64,000 nt of DNA from Kryptolebias marmoratus (taxonomy: Eukaryota; Chordata; Actinopteri; Cyprinodontiformes; Rivulidae), in contig NC_051431.1 of assembly GCF_001649575.2 (NCBI RefSeq), positions 12,367,519-12,431,518 of the forward strand, read 5' to 3'. A program made the position numbers and the translations under genes. The notes beneath the pieces are model-generated. The model was not told the origin of the DNA. It made no database searches and worked only from the letters and a program-made list of their open reading frames with translations. Positions 22,401 through 34,888 of this stretch are shown here, piece by piece. The first letter of the stretch is position 1. Each line of letters starts with the position of its first letter.

Positions 22401-25400
22401 GCGTTCTCGTGTGGGAGGAGGCTCGCGGACACGGACCGGGCCGAGCGGAGGAGAAATGGGCTGTAAAATGAGCTTTATTAATGCTCCACGATGACTTGGC
22501 ACCAACAGAGAATGGAAGTGAATTTTGTAAAGCTGCTGGACGGTCACCTGCTTGCAAATCCTCAGAGTGGAAACTGGGTCAGGGCTTTTTTTAAAACTAC
22601 TTCTAATTAGATGTTATTTTTTATTACCTGCTGTCAAAAGGCAAAGGTATACGATAATGGTTTTGCCCCGGTCTGTGTGTGTATTTGTGTGTCTGTTTGC
22701 AAATTATGTTAACAAACTGTACCGAAACTTGCAGAAAGAAATCATTTGATGCACCTCTACGAGTGGTTGACTTTTGGAGTCAACCCAATTCAAGATGTCC
22801 GCTACAGCTAATCTACAATAGCCAAAACATAAATGGCTATAATTCAGTTAATGTTACAGATATTGAGCTAAAATTCGAAGTGGTAGTAGCTGAGGGTCCT
22901 TCACAACACACACTCTGACCGTGATGAGTTGCCAGAACGCCAAGAAGGAAGAAAATCTCTTTCCTCGAGTTGAAAGTTTTATCAGCAGTGTGGAAGGAAA
23001 CGGACAGGAAGTGAAAAGGGAAGGATGTGTCTTACAAGAGAGCGTTTGACTTCGGCTCCTGTGTGTCGTGTTTTTACTCCTCTGCAGCTGCGCACTGAGG
23101 CCTCGGTTGGCAAAAAAAAAAGAAAAAGTTCAAAATAAGAGCCTTGTTCCACGAATCTTTCCTCATTCCTCCGGGTTTTAAGAAGTCAGGTTTTGACTGC
23201 TTGTCAGATCAGAGGGTTTTATTCCCCTCGTTCACACCCTGTCTTTGTCAATTCAGTTAATATTAATTATTTTAGTTTGCAGCTGTTTACGAGACTGCAT
23301 AAGACCGGCTTTGTGTTAGAGAGATTAAGAGCAAGCTGGAACTTTTTATTTTTTTCTTTTTTGCTTGTTTTATTGATTTAAAAAAAGTATTATTTTTTGT
23401 CACAGTGAGCTTCTGCAATTTGAGGTTGAGTTAGTTCCTTATTATGGGAAAGCAGGGTTGGTGTCCACGGAGAGAGCAGACGTGTCTGGCGTGAGCCCCA
23501 GTGTCTGTTTTGAGACATTTGTTACGGTATTACTGTGATTTATCAGAATGACCACAGCTTTCACTTCTGCACCATGTAAAAGGTACAGAGTTTTGATCCT
23601 GACAGCCTCCGAGAATCAGGGTCCAGATCTGAGTCTTTAAAGGAGTCTGTGCAGCAATTTTTTAAAGGTCCTAGAAAGGTGAAGGAAACCTTCCAACCTC
23701 AGAGCTTCACAGATCAATGCTAATAAGGAACTGGTTTCAAATCCAACTAGAAACAGGTGAAATTAGTCTGTTTGACCTTTGTGTTGTTAAATCAAGGACT
23801 ATGAGAATTTCTGACAAGGATTTTCAAGAAAAATTAAATACATGTTTTGATTTTTATTTTCTTGAAAAGCCTTTTCTTTGTGTGTGTGTGCTTGTTTGTC
23901 TATAGGAGCAAAATATCTAATGAACCAGATGATTATTCATGTACATCTACAGCCGATTGCTTTTTGGATTTAACCCTATTCAAGATGGCCACCACAGTCA
24001 ATTGACCTTAGCCAACACAACATGGGCTCTAACTCAGACAATTTTACAGATCTTCAGCTAAAATTTGGCGTGGTTGTACCTGAGAGTCGTCTTTAACACT
24101 AACACATTTCACAATGTTGCTGTCACGCATAATGACATTTACGAGGTTTGACCAAAATGGCTACAACTCTGTCATTTCTCAACATGAGATGATCTTAGTT
24201 TGAAACTCCAGCACACATTTTTTGCCCTTTCTAGTCTTTTCAAAATTCAAATTTTTTAGGTTTGTTGTTTATATCTTTATGTTTTAGTGGATGCGGCACA
24301 AGTTCACCTTTTTAGAATATAAACTAAGCATCCTGTATTCGTGTGTGTTTCAGGCTCAGGTGGCATTCCTACAGAGTGAAAGGAAAGGCCAGGAGAACAT
24401 GAAACAGGACCTGGTGAGGAGGATCAAAATGCTCGAGTATGCCCTCAAACAAGAAAGGTAAAGTCGTCATCTCTCATGGTATTCTTGTTGTTTTTACCTT
24501 TTCTTTGCATTTTTTGGGTCTTTTTGTGAATAAAATTTGTACATTTTGACTGTATGTGATTCGTTTTTTTTTTTTGGCTCCAGGGCTAAGCACCAGAAAC
24601 TGAAGATGGGAAATGACCAGAGTCCTGGAGACAAGAAGCCAGAGATGGAGGCAGAACAACGTAGGGTTTTAACAAGTTATCTGGATACGTTTCATTATTA
24701 TTGCTGCATGTCTTACTGCTGTAGATGTGCGTTTCTTTTTCTGTTCATGGCTTGACATGACAATTTTTTTCCCGTAGTTCCCAATGGACCAGCCGAGACG
24801 GACTCTGAGCCGGCCAATCAGATGTCATGGAAGGAGGGACGTCAGCTACTACGCAAGTAAGCGTCCTCTGTCACCTGCTTGCATTTTAATCCGTTCCAAA
24901 CAAACGAGCCTTAGAACTGTGTCTCTGGACTTTAAAGTTTACAGGACCCATTTACACCGATGCATTGATGTTTCCTTTCTGTGAATGCAGATACCTCGAG
25001 GAGGTGGGTTACTCAGACACCATCCTGGACATGCGCTCTAAACGGGTGCGCTCCCTGCTGGGGCGGAGCAGCCCGGAGGCCAACGGGCCCCCGCCCAGCG
25101 AAGGCTGTCCGGAGCCTGAGCAGCGAGCAGGTGGAGAGTCCTTGCTGGTCCGACAGATAGAGGAACAAATTAAAAGGTGCGTCTGTTAAAGCGGACACCG
25201 ACTCTGACTTTATTTCACACGCACAGTAGGTACAGCACTGATGGCACAAACAACAAACCCATTTTGCTGCTCAAAAAAAAAAGAAACACAACAGACGGTT
25301 CTAGTAGTTTGATGGAATTGGCAGCCATAGTTGTCTGTGAAACCGAGTCACTTGTGTTTACTCATCATATCAGTGCTAATAAAAGTAACAAGAAGATTTC

Positions 25401-28400
25401 TGAAGCGTGTAGATTTCTACGTTCTCATCAGATTCAGGCAAAAGCTGCAAAACTGGACGTTCTTCACATTAAATAGATGCAGATCGAAAAATGTTACAAA
25501 GCAGCCTAAAAGCCTGAAATGTAATGTTTGTGTATTGACTTATATTAAACCAGTTAAGCAGGCTTTTGACTTATTATGGACACAACTGATACAGAAGGAC
25601 AAATAAACAATGTGCAGCTAAAAGCAGCTGTAGTAAAGGCCTGGCACAACACCTTGAGAAAGGAAATAGGTTTTAGACTTTAGGCAAAGAATTAACATCA
25701 CACTATCACACTGATATGTGCAATATTTTAAAGTCCTTGAATTAAAGCTGAAAGTCTCTACAGCAATCAAGTCTCGATTGCTCCATTTCAAACCCAGTGG
25801 CGAAATTAGTAGAGCTGCCTCCATGTTCAAATGCTATTTGACTTATTTATTTTTTTAGCTTTTTATAGACACAGCTTTATTAAGAAAAACTATGGCAGAA
25901 GCCTAATTATCTATTGTCGAACATGACCTTATTAGATCATAGTGCGCTTCACAGAAACCCACGGAGAAACAGCAGAGGAGCGTTTTGTTTGGCCTTCATC
26001 AGGATGTTATATGAGAAATGCTGCAGTTGTGTAATAATCAGGTAAACTAAAGGTGACTTAAATGTAGTAAGGACAAGGATACGTTTAGTTATTGCACAGA
26101 ATAAGATAAGGCCAGACGAGGCCTTTGTGCTGTAAACTAATTTCAAAGTGTAGGTGTGTAAGCTGCAGGACATCCTCGGAGATATGACATCTTACATGTG
26201 TTTGCTCTAAGACTTCAGAGTTTCCACGCTGTTTGCGTTTTATTGTTTTATTGTGTTATTGTGTTACACAGTCAGTGAACCCATTCTGCCAGCCCAGAGT
26301 ACACAAGTGTCCTGAAGAACACGTTCTGTGAGTTCAACAAACTTTGTGTGTCTCTTTAGGAACGCGGGCAAAGAGAGCTCCAAGGAACGGGTCGGTGGCT
26401 CGGTGCTTGATAAGATCCCTTTCCTTCACGGCTGTGAGGATGACGACGAAGACGACAGCGACGAGGAAGACGACTTCCAAGGCATAGCCACCGACTGCAT
26501 TGACGGTCCGCGTAAAAGCAAAAAGTCCCGCGTAAAGGTCTGATCAGTGATGAGAAATGAAGAAAAAGGAAATGTTTCCATGTTCCGTAAACAATCAGCC
26601 CTGTGGATGATTTGCCATGTACTGAGTCTGTCCCCTGTTCCCTGTCCCCTGTCCTCTGTCCTGTGCTGTCCTCCTCCCGTCCAGATAAGCTCGGAGCCCA
26701 TGACCACGGACCTGGATCCCGAGGACGAGGAGGACGAAGACGACTCGGAGGATGCCCTAAATGAGTTTGACTTTCTCGGCTCAGGGGAGGATGGGGAGGG
26801 GGCGGGAGAAGCCCGGATCTCGGGGGACGGACGGGAATTAGGTACGCCGCTGCCATAGCGACACCACCAGCCCTGCCAGAAACACTGCCAGCAAACGGTG
26901 TCTGTTTTTTGTGCCTGCCCACGCTCACCTTCAAACCTTTGACCTGTTCTTGTGTTTTTGTTTCATGTCAATAAAACCAACGTCTTTTTCCCAACCACCT
27001 GTCTCTCTGTCCTGTTTCATGAGCTGTCACTCTGTGAGTCTTTAGAGCTCTGTGGCTGTCATCCTCTTCTCTGTATGTTCCTGCTGTGGCTCATTTCAAA
27101 GGTTGTCACGCATGCTGCCTTCTCCCACATCCTCACAGCTCATTGTCTGAATCACAACTACTCTCCGGCTCCTAGACGTTACGCTCCTTCGCATTTAAGA
27201 TCAATTTAAATCATTTTAGAACACCTAATGATCAAATTGAAGGAGTGCATTGTAGCTTCTCTCCTTTTCTTTTCTGCCTCCGTTTGTTTCATCTGTCCGT
27301 GTGTGGACCTCTCCATCCTTCCTCCTCCTCCTCCTTCTCCTCCTCTCGTCATGACTGGATGTTTTGTCTCTCTCCTCTTGCCGGCTTCAGAGAATCGCAG
27401 GAACAAGTTACAAGGCATAATGTCGGACTTCCCTTCTAAACCCTCTCCGCCCCCGTCTATATCAGGACCGGCTCGCTCCGGGGAAGGTAAGACCTGCACA
27501 TTTAATATGCCTCTTTAAAACAACAACCCCTCCAAAGAAATCCCACCTTTTTTTTCTTTCCTAAGTATTAGTTTGCCATTCTACTCCCACACACATGATT
27601 GAAGCTTGGGCCCTGCAACTCAAATTTAGATGCTGCCTTAGTTTGCTCCGTTTCAGAGCTTGTGTGGGGGGAGACCTGCAGGGCTACACCTACACCTGTA
27701 AATATTATCTCTGGTAGTGTGGGAGAAGGGCTCCAGGATAAAAGGACACAGATTTCTAAACAGAGCATGTTTATTGAGCCATAATTTATGTCAGCGGATA
27801 ACTCGTGTTCTTTTCCACCTCCAACCTGCAGGTGGAGCTCTTGGGTTCTCCTCTGATGTTTTCATAATGGACGCTGTTGGAGGAGGGGACATGAATCTTG
27901 GGGAGCTGGCTGATCTCACCGTCGCCAATGACAACGATCTCTCCATAGATGTAATTACAGATCCCATCTGGTCAACACTCACCGCAGACGTTCAGGACTG
28001 TAAATGTTGGCTGATGTGCTGCATGTCTCCTCCTGTCAGATGCAGGATAACAGAGAGGATTTCAAGAAGACGTGGAACCCTCGTTTCACACTACGCAGCC
28101 ACTTCGACGCCATCCGGGCCTTGACCTTTCACCCCAGCCAAGCAGTGCTGCTCACGGCGTCCGAGGACGGTACGCTAAAGCTGTGGAACCTCAACAAGGC
28201 CATGCACTCTAAAAAGTAAGGCTAAATATGAGCTGAAATAAAGCAGAGAAACGAAAGCATGACGCTCACGTTTAGGATGGTGTCCCTCCACAGGAACGCA
28301 GCTTTGGATGTCGAGCCCATCTACACATTCAGGGCTCACAGGTGAGTTCAGTTTCAGATGTTTACAGATGTCAGTTTATTCTTTGTGTTCCAGTTATTGC

Positions 28401-31131
28401 ATCTGACATTCAGCAGTCTAATTTACTGAAGTCTTTCTCTCTTTGTGTAGCGGAGCTGTCCTTTCGTTGACCATGAGCGAGGACGGAGAATCCTGCTACA
28501 GCGGCGGTCTGGACGGAACTGTTCGGTGTTGGAAGATGCCCGACCTCAACGTGGATCCCTACGATAACTACGGTAACGCTTTAAAACTGGACCATTCCAG
28601 GATTCCTGCGCAGTGTTAAAATGTTTTTGGATAATGTGTGATGAAAAAGGAAGCCAGATTATGAAAAACATTTGTTTCGGCACTATTTTCCATATTTTGT
28701 TTGTAATATGTAAATTGCACACTTTGCAATTGGGTCCCCATCTGCTGAGGTGTCTCTGGACAAGTTTTTCCTGAGGGCTGCAGCTTCCATGGCAGCTGTT
28801 TGCAAATTAGAACCACATTTTGAAGCACTTTGTGAATCCTGCTAAGGTTTTTAAATGCACTGCATAACTGCAGGCTGCTGATCATCCATTAGCTGCCCGT
28901 AAGTCACATTTCTGAAGCACATTCATCATAATGGAGAAAGAAAACTGGAATACAGGGATTAAATATATTAGAATTGGGCAAACAAATCCACTGAGAAGTG
29001 GTCATTTCCTCATAAATTACAGGCTGCCTTCTTTTTGCAACAAGAAGTGTCGCCCCCTGCTGTCCATTTAAGAGATTGCAGCTTAAAGAGACTTGAAATG
29101 TTCTTTTTTTTCTGATCTGCAGATTACATCCATCTTCAATTTACAGCCACACCACTGTGAAAGATAGGAAAAGTGTTGATGCTCTACAGTTTCATAGTCT
29201 ATTTGTCAAAGTTGGCAACATTAATTACTAAAAAAAAAAACACTGTTTGGCCTCTGGAGAAAAATACATAAATCATTACTTGTCGTTAACCAAAAACCTT
29301 CAGAGGTTCTACTTTTTCCCTGAACTGTTGACCTGGAGGACCTCGTTATCTGCTCTGAACTAACATGTTCAAATACCTTCAGTGGAGGAGGTGTTTTATT
29401 ATGAACTATCAAAAACAAACTGGACTTTTGAGTACATTAGATCAGCGGTCCCCAACCTTTTCAGCTCTATGGACCGGTTCATTATCAGACAGTATTTTAT
29501 TTTATAAATGATTCAAACAATTACCTCTGAGGAATCTTGTAATTTCCATATAGAAAAGGTTTGAATTTGTATGTTAGAATTCTGATCTCTAAGCCATGTT
29601 CTCTTCATGTTGTCTGTAAATGATTTCTCCTGGCAGATCCTGGCATTCAGAGCAGCGTGTTAGACGGCCATGAGGACAGTGTTTGGGGTCTGACCTACTC
29701 AGCGGTCCACCATCGCCTCGCCTCGTGCTCAGCCGACGGCACTATTCGCATCTGGGACCCTCAGAACTCGTCCCCCTGCGTGTCCGTTTTCAACAAGGAG
29801 AGAGGTAGAGATCTGTCTTGTGAGGTGGCCTCTCGACGCATAGATACCAGTGACAGAAACTTGAAACTCTTATTGCAATAAAAAGAAAACGGAGCGTAGA
29901 GATTTTAATGCAAAAGAAAAGCAGAAAACACAAGAAGAAAATACCAGATTTTAAAAAATGATATAAAAATACGTAAAATATGTTTTTAAAACAGCAGGAA
30001 AAGTTCACCTTTGGTAAAAACTGCAAAACATTTTGTAAAACTGAATCTCTGCAGATCAAAATGCATCTCAGAATTACTGTGGAGAGTTTGGATTTATCTG
30101 TCATCTGTCTTTCCCCAGAACACGGGACGCCCACCTCGGTGGCCTTCGTGACCACGGACCCGAATCAGGTGGTGGTGTCGTTCGACGCCGGCGAGACGCT
30201 GCTCTACGACCTCAACACGGAGCAGAGCGTCACCGCGCTGGAGACGCAGACGAAAGACGGTACGTCCTCGGTCACAGCCGAGCTTCGTCACCCGCTCCAG
30301 AACGGATTCGGATGGTTAGCTGAGTGAATGTTGCGTCTCCTTGCAGGCAGCGAGCTGATCAACCGTGTCGTCAGCCACCCGACCGAGCCGGTCTCCATTA
30401 CAGCACACGAGAACCGCACCATCCGCTTCCTCGACAACAAGACGGGTACCTGCTCAAGTTCTCCGCTTCTTTCCTCTGCAGACTCTTTATATTCATGGCC
30501 GTAAATGAATCTAATCGTCCTTGGTTGTGTGTTTGTGCAGGTAAAGTCGTCCACTCGATGGTGGCTCACTTAGATGCTGTCACCTGTCTGACTACAGACC
30601 CTAAAGGCACTTACCTCATCTCTGGCAGTGAGTGTTACTCTTACTTTATATCCTGTGTGCTAGTTCTGACCACATCCTGCACTTCTTTTCACCAAAAAAA
30701 CATGTTTAATTTACAAAAACAGTTTGCTTTAGCATTACCTTAATCATGATACAAGCTTGCATTCATTAGGAGCTGATTAATTGGTATTACCAAGAAAAGC
30801 ACCCCACCAAAATACATTTTTCAAGATAAAAGTCATGGTTGTTTTGATTTAAACAAACAATCAGAAGCCCTCCGATCCTACAGTGTAACACTCTGAAGCC
30901 TCGCATTAACTATGACTAACATTACTGGGAGAGGTTTCTTAACTTTCTTAACCCCCCGCAGGCCACGACTGCTCCGTGCGCTTATGGATGCTGGACAACA
31001 GGACGTGCGTGCAGGAAATCACCGCCCACAGGAAGAAGCACGACGAGGCCATTCACGACGTGGCCTTCCACTCCTCCCAGCCCTTCATCGCCAGCGCCGG
31101 CGCAGACGCACTTGCCAAGATTTTTGTGTGA
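15991..31131 (+). CDS. strn4: Striatin-4 (zinedin), PP2A/STRIPAK scaffold
   Basis: Regulatory B'''-type PP2A subunit and scaffold of STRIPAK kinase-phosphatase complexes. Exons: 15991-16341, 24354-24457, 24584-24660, 24778-24856, 24991-25176, 26360-26537, 26685-26841, 27391-27486, 27832-27950, 28040-28215, 28294-28341, 28451-28572, 29637-29804, 30119-30259, 30347-30445, 30541-30627, 30962-31131. All are in phase: 2358 nt, 785 aa (human about 753). Order: Gly/Ser/Ala low-complexity N-terminus (1-85), caveolin-binding and coiled-coil segment FIQFEWGRF onward (about 94-165), calmodulin-binding-like YLEEVGYSDTILDMRSKRVR (about 205-224), acidic linker with Asp/Glu runs, then WD40 propeller from about 460 to the end with clear SEDGTLKLWN and SADGTIRIWD repeats, ending DALAKIFV. 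The N-terminal FDFLGSGEDGEG and RNKLQGIM motifs are typical striatin. An in-frame TGA at 15979-15981 bounds the start. Exon 6 has a weak, possibly tandem donor. Confidence 0.95.
16353..16407. repeat. (CAA)n followed by A30 at the start of strn4 intron 1
   Basis: A CAA-rich stretch (16353-16380) runs into 30 uninterrupted A (16378-16407). It begins about a dozen bases after the exon 1 donor. Such tracts are length-polymorphic and error-prone in assembly. Confidence 0.9.
18732..18780 (+). repeat. Fragment of a widespread teleost interspersed repeat
   Basis: AGATACTTTATTCATCCCCT followed by GAGGGAAACT resembles the 'ACTTTATTGATCCC..AGGGAAATT' string common at the 3' end of teleost non-LTR/SINE-type repeats. 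Identification is from memory and only this short piece is clear. Confidence 0.4.
20254..20266. repeat. Poly(G) tract
   Basis: Thirteen G after an A-rich stretch, in strn4 intron 1. A likely sequencing or assembly trouble spot. Confidence 0.9.
20948..21370 (+). mobile_element. MITE family 2, 3'-truncated copy
   Basis: Shares with the element at 56400-56966 the outer segment GGTTCTGCAGAAAGGTTATG, ACCTGCTGTGGATAGCTCTT and TTTAATTCTGACCAAATGGA. It also shares an interior GCTGCTGCTATTTGTG and a TAACCGTGTAATGTGAAATG-like stretch. The right terminal repeat is missing; similarity fades after 21370. Confidence 0.6.
22675..22925 (+). repeat. Dispersed repeat family 1, copy D
   Basis: Carries GACTTTTGGAGTCAACCCAA, TTCAAGATGTCCGCTACAGC, ACAGATATTGAGCTAAAATT and GGTAGTAGCTGAGGGTC. 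Its 5' portion is more diverged. Lies in strn4 intron 1. Confidence 0.75.
23880..24240 (+). repeat. Dispersed repeat family 1, copy E
   Basis: Carries AGCAAAATATCTAATGAACC, TATTCAAGATGGCCACCACA, TTTGGCGTGGTTGTACC and GAGAGTCGT. It continues into the 3' tail (TTTGACCAAAATGGCTACAA, then GATCTTAGTTTGAAACTCC). It ends about 110 bp before strn4 exon 2. Confidence 0.75.
25177..26359 (+). other. strn4: strn4 intron 5
   Basis: 1.2 kb of AT-rich intron. No exon, repeat family or RNA gene recognised. Confidence 0.8.
26842..27390 (+). other. strn4: strn4 intron 7
   Basis: 549 bp. The first part is C/T-rich with a TCC-repeat pyrimidine tract near 27318-27345 on the + strand. Nothing else is recognisable. 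Confidence 0.8.
27487..27831 (+). other. strn4: strn4 intron 8
   Basis: 345 bp, canonical donor GTAAGA and acceptor CTGCAG. No other feature seen. Confidence 0.8.
29048..29067. promoter_or_regulatory. CTCF-like motif in strn4 intron 12
   Basis: GTGTCGCCCCCTGCTGTCCA is close to the reverse CTCF consensus (AGCGCCCCCTGGTGGCCA). Strings of this kind also occur within repeats, so occupancy is uncertain. Confidence 0.3.
29443..29510 (+). mobile_element. hAT-type element terminus (fragment)
   Basis: CAGCGGTCCCCAACCTTTT is the characteristic outer end of a vertebrate hAT non-autonomous element group. About 60 bp of internal sequence (GGACCGGTTCATTATCAGAC) follow. No matching right end or 8-bp target duplication could be found, so it is a remnant. 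Confidence 0.55.
29805..30118 (+). other. strn4: strn4 intron 13
   Basis: 314 bp, A-rich. Nothing recognisable besides splice sites. Confidence 0.8.
30628..30961 (+). other. strn4: strn4 intron 16
   Basis: 334 bp, AT-rich. Nothing recognisable besides splice sites. Confidence 0.8.
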
Positions 31132-31168
31132 CAGCACGGTTGCCATCTTGGTGAGATGTCACGGGGTG

Positions 31169-31174
31169 AATAAA
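31169..31174 (+). terminator. Proximal poly(A) signal of strn4
   Basis: Canonical AATAAA, first after the strn4 stop codon. Confidence 0.5.
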
Positions 31175-34100
31175 CATTAAATGTGTGCGGAAACGGAGAC
31201 TAAACGAAATTGGGATTCACAGATTTTTAACAAGTGAGATGCAGAAAAACATGAGCTTTGATACGAATATAGTATAGAATTGCAGAAATTATTGACCTCT
31301 TGTCAATTCTTGCACATGATGTTCAGTAATTTTATGATAATATTTAAAACAATTTATTTACATATGAAAATGCATTCTTTTTACTGCTCGCTGTAAAATA
31401 TCTGTAAATCTGTAAAATATATTAATATTTGATGAGGAGTTTTGACCAGCTGATACAAACAATAATTTACTGCATTCATCTTAACAAAGGCTAATGTTAG
31501 CAAATTCTTAAAAAAAACATATTTTTGTGTTAAAAATGAGCATGCTCACAAGGTTGGGAGGCTGCAGGGACGCACATTCTATTCGTGAACATCTGCTTGT
31601 CCAACTTTATTTTTTATTTCTCCTCCTTTCAGTGTCCTGCATCTTCAACTGGGCCAAAAGAGACTGAAGACTACAGTGGAAACATTTCGTTTGCTCTCCC
31701 TCGCACCCACACACACACACCGACACACACACGCTCGTCCTGCTCCCCACTGGATGGGTCATCACCACGGGACGTCACCCCCTCCCTACACACACACACA
31801 CACCTCTTCAATTCCTCACTGTTCTCTGATGCCTCAGTGACTTCTTGTAATACTAAGCATATCTTGTAATGCATTTTTTTAATACCTTTCAAATTATGGC
31901 TGCTCTTTTTTCCAAGTAATCATTTGGAGTAACATTTTTTCTACACTACACTGTTCAGCTTTCTTTCTTTTCTTTTCTCTCTCCCCCCCCCCCACCACAT
32001 CCTCCCAACAGTTTTTTACTAAGCACCTTGTGTATATGTTTGTGCGCTTCGGCTGCTGACACACTACCCATGTTTCACACTGCACACAATGCACAAACGC
32101 ACTGCCACGTTACGTTTCAGCTCGTCTGCGGTTGAGACGGAGCTTGTGGAGACATTTATAGGTGTGATCGAAAGCGGTGACGACAGAAAAACACCCCATC
32201 CCGTCTCTGCGTTGAGAACCCGTGTCCTACATTCCAAAGACTCCAGGTAGACCACGTGCGTCATGTCGCATATTCAATTGGAGAACGTTTAACTCGGGGT
32301 TGTGAGGCAGGGGCGGCGGCGGCTAACCAGTGTTGAACAAATAGCTTTAATTTCCCATTTCTCAACGAGCGTTCCTGTAGCATCCCCTTAATTCCGCTCC
32401 TTCCTTTGAGCCTGTGTGTTTAGAGATTTAATGTCACCTTTCTGTAGAAGAGAAACACATTTCCTGACACGATCCATCGGAGACTTGACTCTGCGGACTC
32501 GTCACACCACGTAAAGCAGCTGAAAACGAAGATTTCGAGCGCGTAGCTGAGGTCACGAAGATCTGCGCGCCGGGCCTGTGTGCGCCAAACAAAAAGGCTC
32601 CGATTCTGTCATTTGGTGCTTTTTTACTGTACAGACAAATATGTGTGTGTGTGTGTGTTTGTAAATGCACTAGTTAAACCATGGTGCTATGAAAGACCTC
32701 GTCAGTCTTGAGTCAGAATCAGGGAACTGTTTTGTCTCTCAACTATATCGGCGACAGATGTTTGAATCTCCTTTTTTTTGAATAGCTTTTTAGTTGTTGA
32801 GTCATTTCATTAACTGTGGTCCCATTTCAGAATTACCAGTCACTGTTCATGCTTTGATTAGAGGAATGTGAATAATGTAGACGCTGATTGTTTGAGGCAT
32901 GATTATTGTGCAGAGTTGGTAAATTACGTTATGGTGATGAAGGATTTTTGAGCTTGGTGAAGCTGGCGGTCGGCTCTCGTTTGTTGTCGTTTGTCCGGGC
33001 TTTAAGGAGAGCTCGACATTACCTTCGCTTCGTTGTTGAGTCGGGGTTCTCTCGACTCGAACCATTTTGTCTCAGTCACAGGAAGCACATTAGCCAGGGA
33101 GCTAATGGCACAAAGCTCTCTTCTTCCTGAAGAGAGCTTTTTTTTTATTTTTTATTTTTAAAGAGAACAACAAAACCATCAATGTTGCCCCAAAAGCAAA
33201 ATATTCATGTAAAATGTAATGGTGTTTTGTAGGGTCGGACCAGTAAGAGATACTGACAGCTTGATAACCTTTAGCAAAGATGCCACAGTTTCATAACATC
33301 ACGGTATTAAAACAGAAAGTTTAAAATGCACCGCAAGATTCAATTGTTTTTATTCAAAAACAAACAAAAAAAAATGCAACTACTATTACTTCTGCTTAAA
33401 TACTAGCACATATTGCAATAATACTGACTATATTATAGCAATAATAATATAAATAATATTTATTTATAGTTATTTTAATTTCGATGCACAGATTTACATA
33501 AGGCAAGTAGGAACACGATTTTAATTTCTGTTCAAAATTAGCGCTGGCTATTTTATGTAGTCGTGACACAGATTTTAGATCTCTCTGTCATCTGTTGGTT
33601 TTTTTAATAATCTAGGTTGAAATCCTGATTTTAATCACGAGTGTTGAGATGAAATTTAAAATCAGCGTCAGCTCAAACAGCAAACGTTCAGCAGGTTTTA
33701 AGATACTTTTAGTTCTGAAACAAACTTCGTTGCTGTGCTGAATATTAACTCTTTTTCTGTCATTCTGCTTTTTGTAGCACATGTTAGCTAGTTAATTAGC
33801 CTGCCTATTAGCCACTGTAGCAAGCTTGCAGCAGGTGGGTTTATTTTACCAGTAGATAATGTCACTCCTGTAGCTTGTTGTAAACGCTGGTTTTCAGGAC
33901 AGCATCGCTTTAAAAAAGACCGGTGCGTCTCGCTGCTCTGGGTTGCAAAGTCGTGCTTCTTCTCACTGCCATAATCTCACACAGTTGACCTGGCCTATTT
34001 TTTCTTTTTTTTTTAACGAGGGGGGAAAGTTCAGAGTTCTCTTCCCCTTTGCGTCGTCATACACAGCTGACTGACAGCTCACAGCAACAGGTCAGGGAGG

Positions 34101-34387
34101 TGGGGCTTACACTTCTCTCCATGTGGCCAGAGGAAACCCCCACACCGGCTCTGGCGTCTTATCATTTAAAGGAATTTAAAGCGCAGTAATCTTACGACAG
34201 GAAATCGTTTGGTGCGGGTGGAAACCGGCCCATGCCGAGTGTCTTATGATATCAGTGACACAGTTTGTCACCTGCTCTGCCTCTCTGATTTATTTCGAAC
34301 AAGAGATCTCTCGGGAATAATCGGTTCCTCTGATCACACCTGTCTCTCTTTGTGTCCCGCTGTCCCACTAATCAGTCTCAAACGGAC

Positions 34388-34418
<31 letters not shown>
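34388..34418. repeat. (GT)n(GA)n microsatellite
   Basis: About eleven GT units followed by four AG units, downstream of strn4. Confidence 0.9.
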
Positions 34419-34419
<1 letters not shown>

Positions 34420-34869
34420 ATCTGCAGAGGAGAACGTTGTGTTCACCAGCCGTGTTTGAACAAGCTTCAGTAGGATGCTCTTAATTGTTGTGTTTTTGGT
34501 GGGAAGGAGATACAGATACCTGTTGTCGACGGCACCCGGATTACCCGGCTCTTCGCCAGCTACTCTTAAAACCCCCCCAGATGTATTACTCTCGGAAAGG
34601 CACGCCGACCGAATTCCCAAAGAGGACACATTTTTATATTCAGCAAACGTCGACCCTTAAGCAGCTGGCTTGAGTTCAAGAAATCAACTACAGATCCAAG
34701 TTTAAAAGTAGCCTAAAGGTAGTCAGTCCTTTTAATGATTTCGCAACACTAGCGTTATTAATTAATCTATATATTTGTTGTCCAAACAGGGTGTTTGTAT
34801 GAATATGTGAGATTTAAAAGAAAAAAAAAAAGAACATGTCACTCTGCTGTTGCTTTGACATAAATCTTA

Positions 34870-34888
34870 GAAAAAAAAAAAAAAAAAA
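34870..34888. repeat. Poly(A) tract
   Basis: Long A run close to a second A run at about 34820-34832. No retroposon body could be recognised upstream. Confidence 0.8.

Larger units (their letters stand above)
16342..24353 (+). other. strn4: strn4 intron 1 (8 kb)
   Basis: Large first intron with no recognisable exon. It holds the A30 tract, an interspersed-repeat fragment near 18735, a G13 tract, a MITE fragment at 20948-21370 and family 1 copies D and E. The block at about 18000-18340 is unusually CpG-rich for an intron and could be an enhancer or alternative promoter. The other open frames show no family resemblance. Confidence 0.7.
28573..29636 (+). other. strn4: strn4 intron 12
   Basis: 1.1 kb intron between two WD40-coding exons. 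It contains a CTCF-like site near 29050 and a hAT-like terminus at 29443; the remainder is unremarkable AT-rich sequence. Confidence 0.75.

Noticed and set aside
26356..26934. 192-codon - strand frame over strn4 exons 6-7
   Set aside because: Mirror of the acidic Asp/Glu coding repeats; Arg/Pro/Ser-rich with no domain.
31585..31869. TTTCAG followed by an open stretch, as a possible extra strn4 exon
   Set aside because: strn4 already ends at the family-typical C-terminus (31131), and the frame is dominated by CA repeats.
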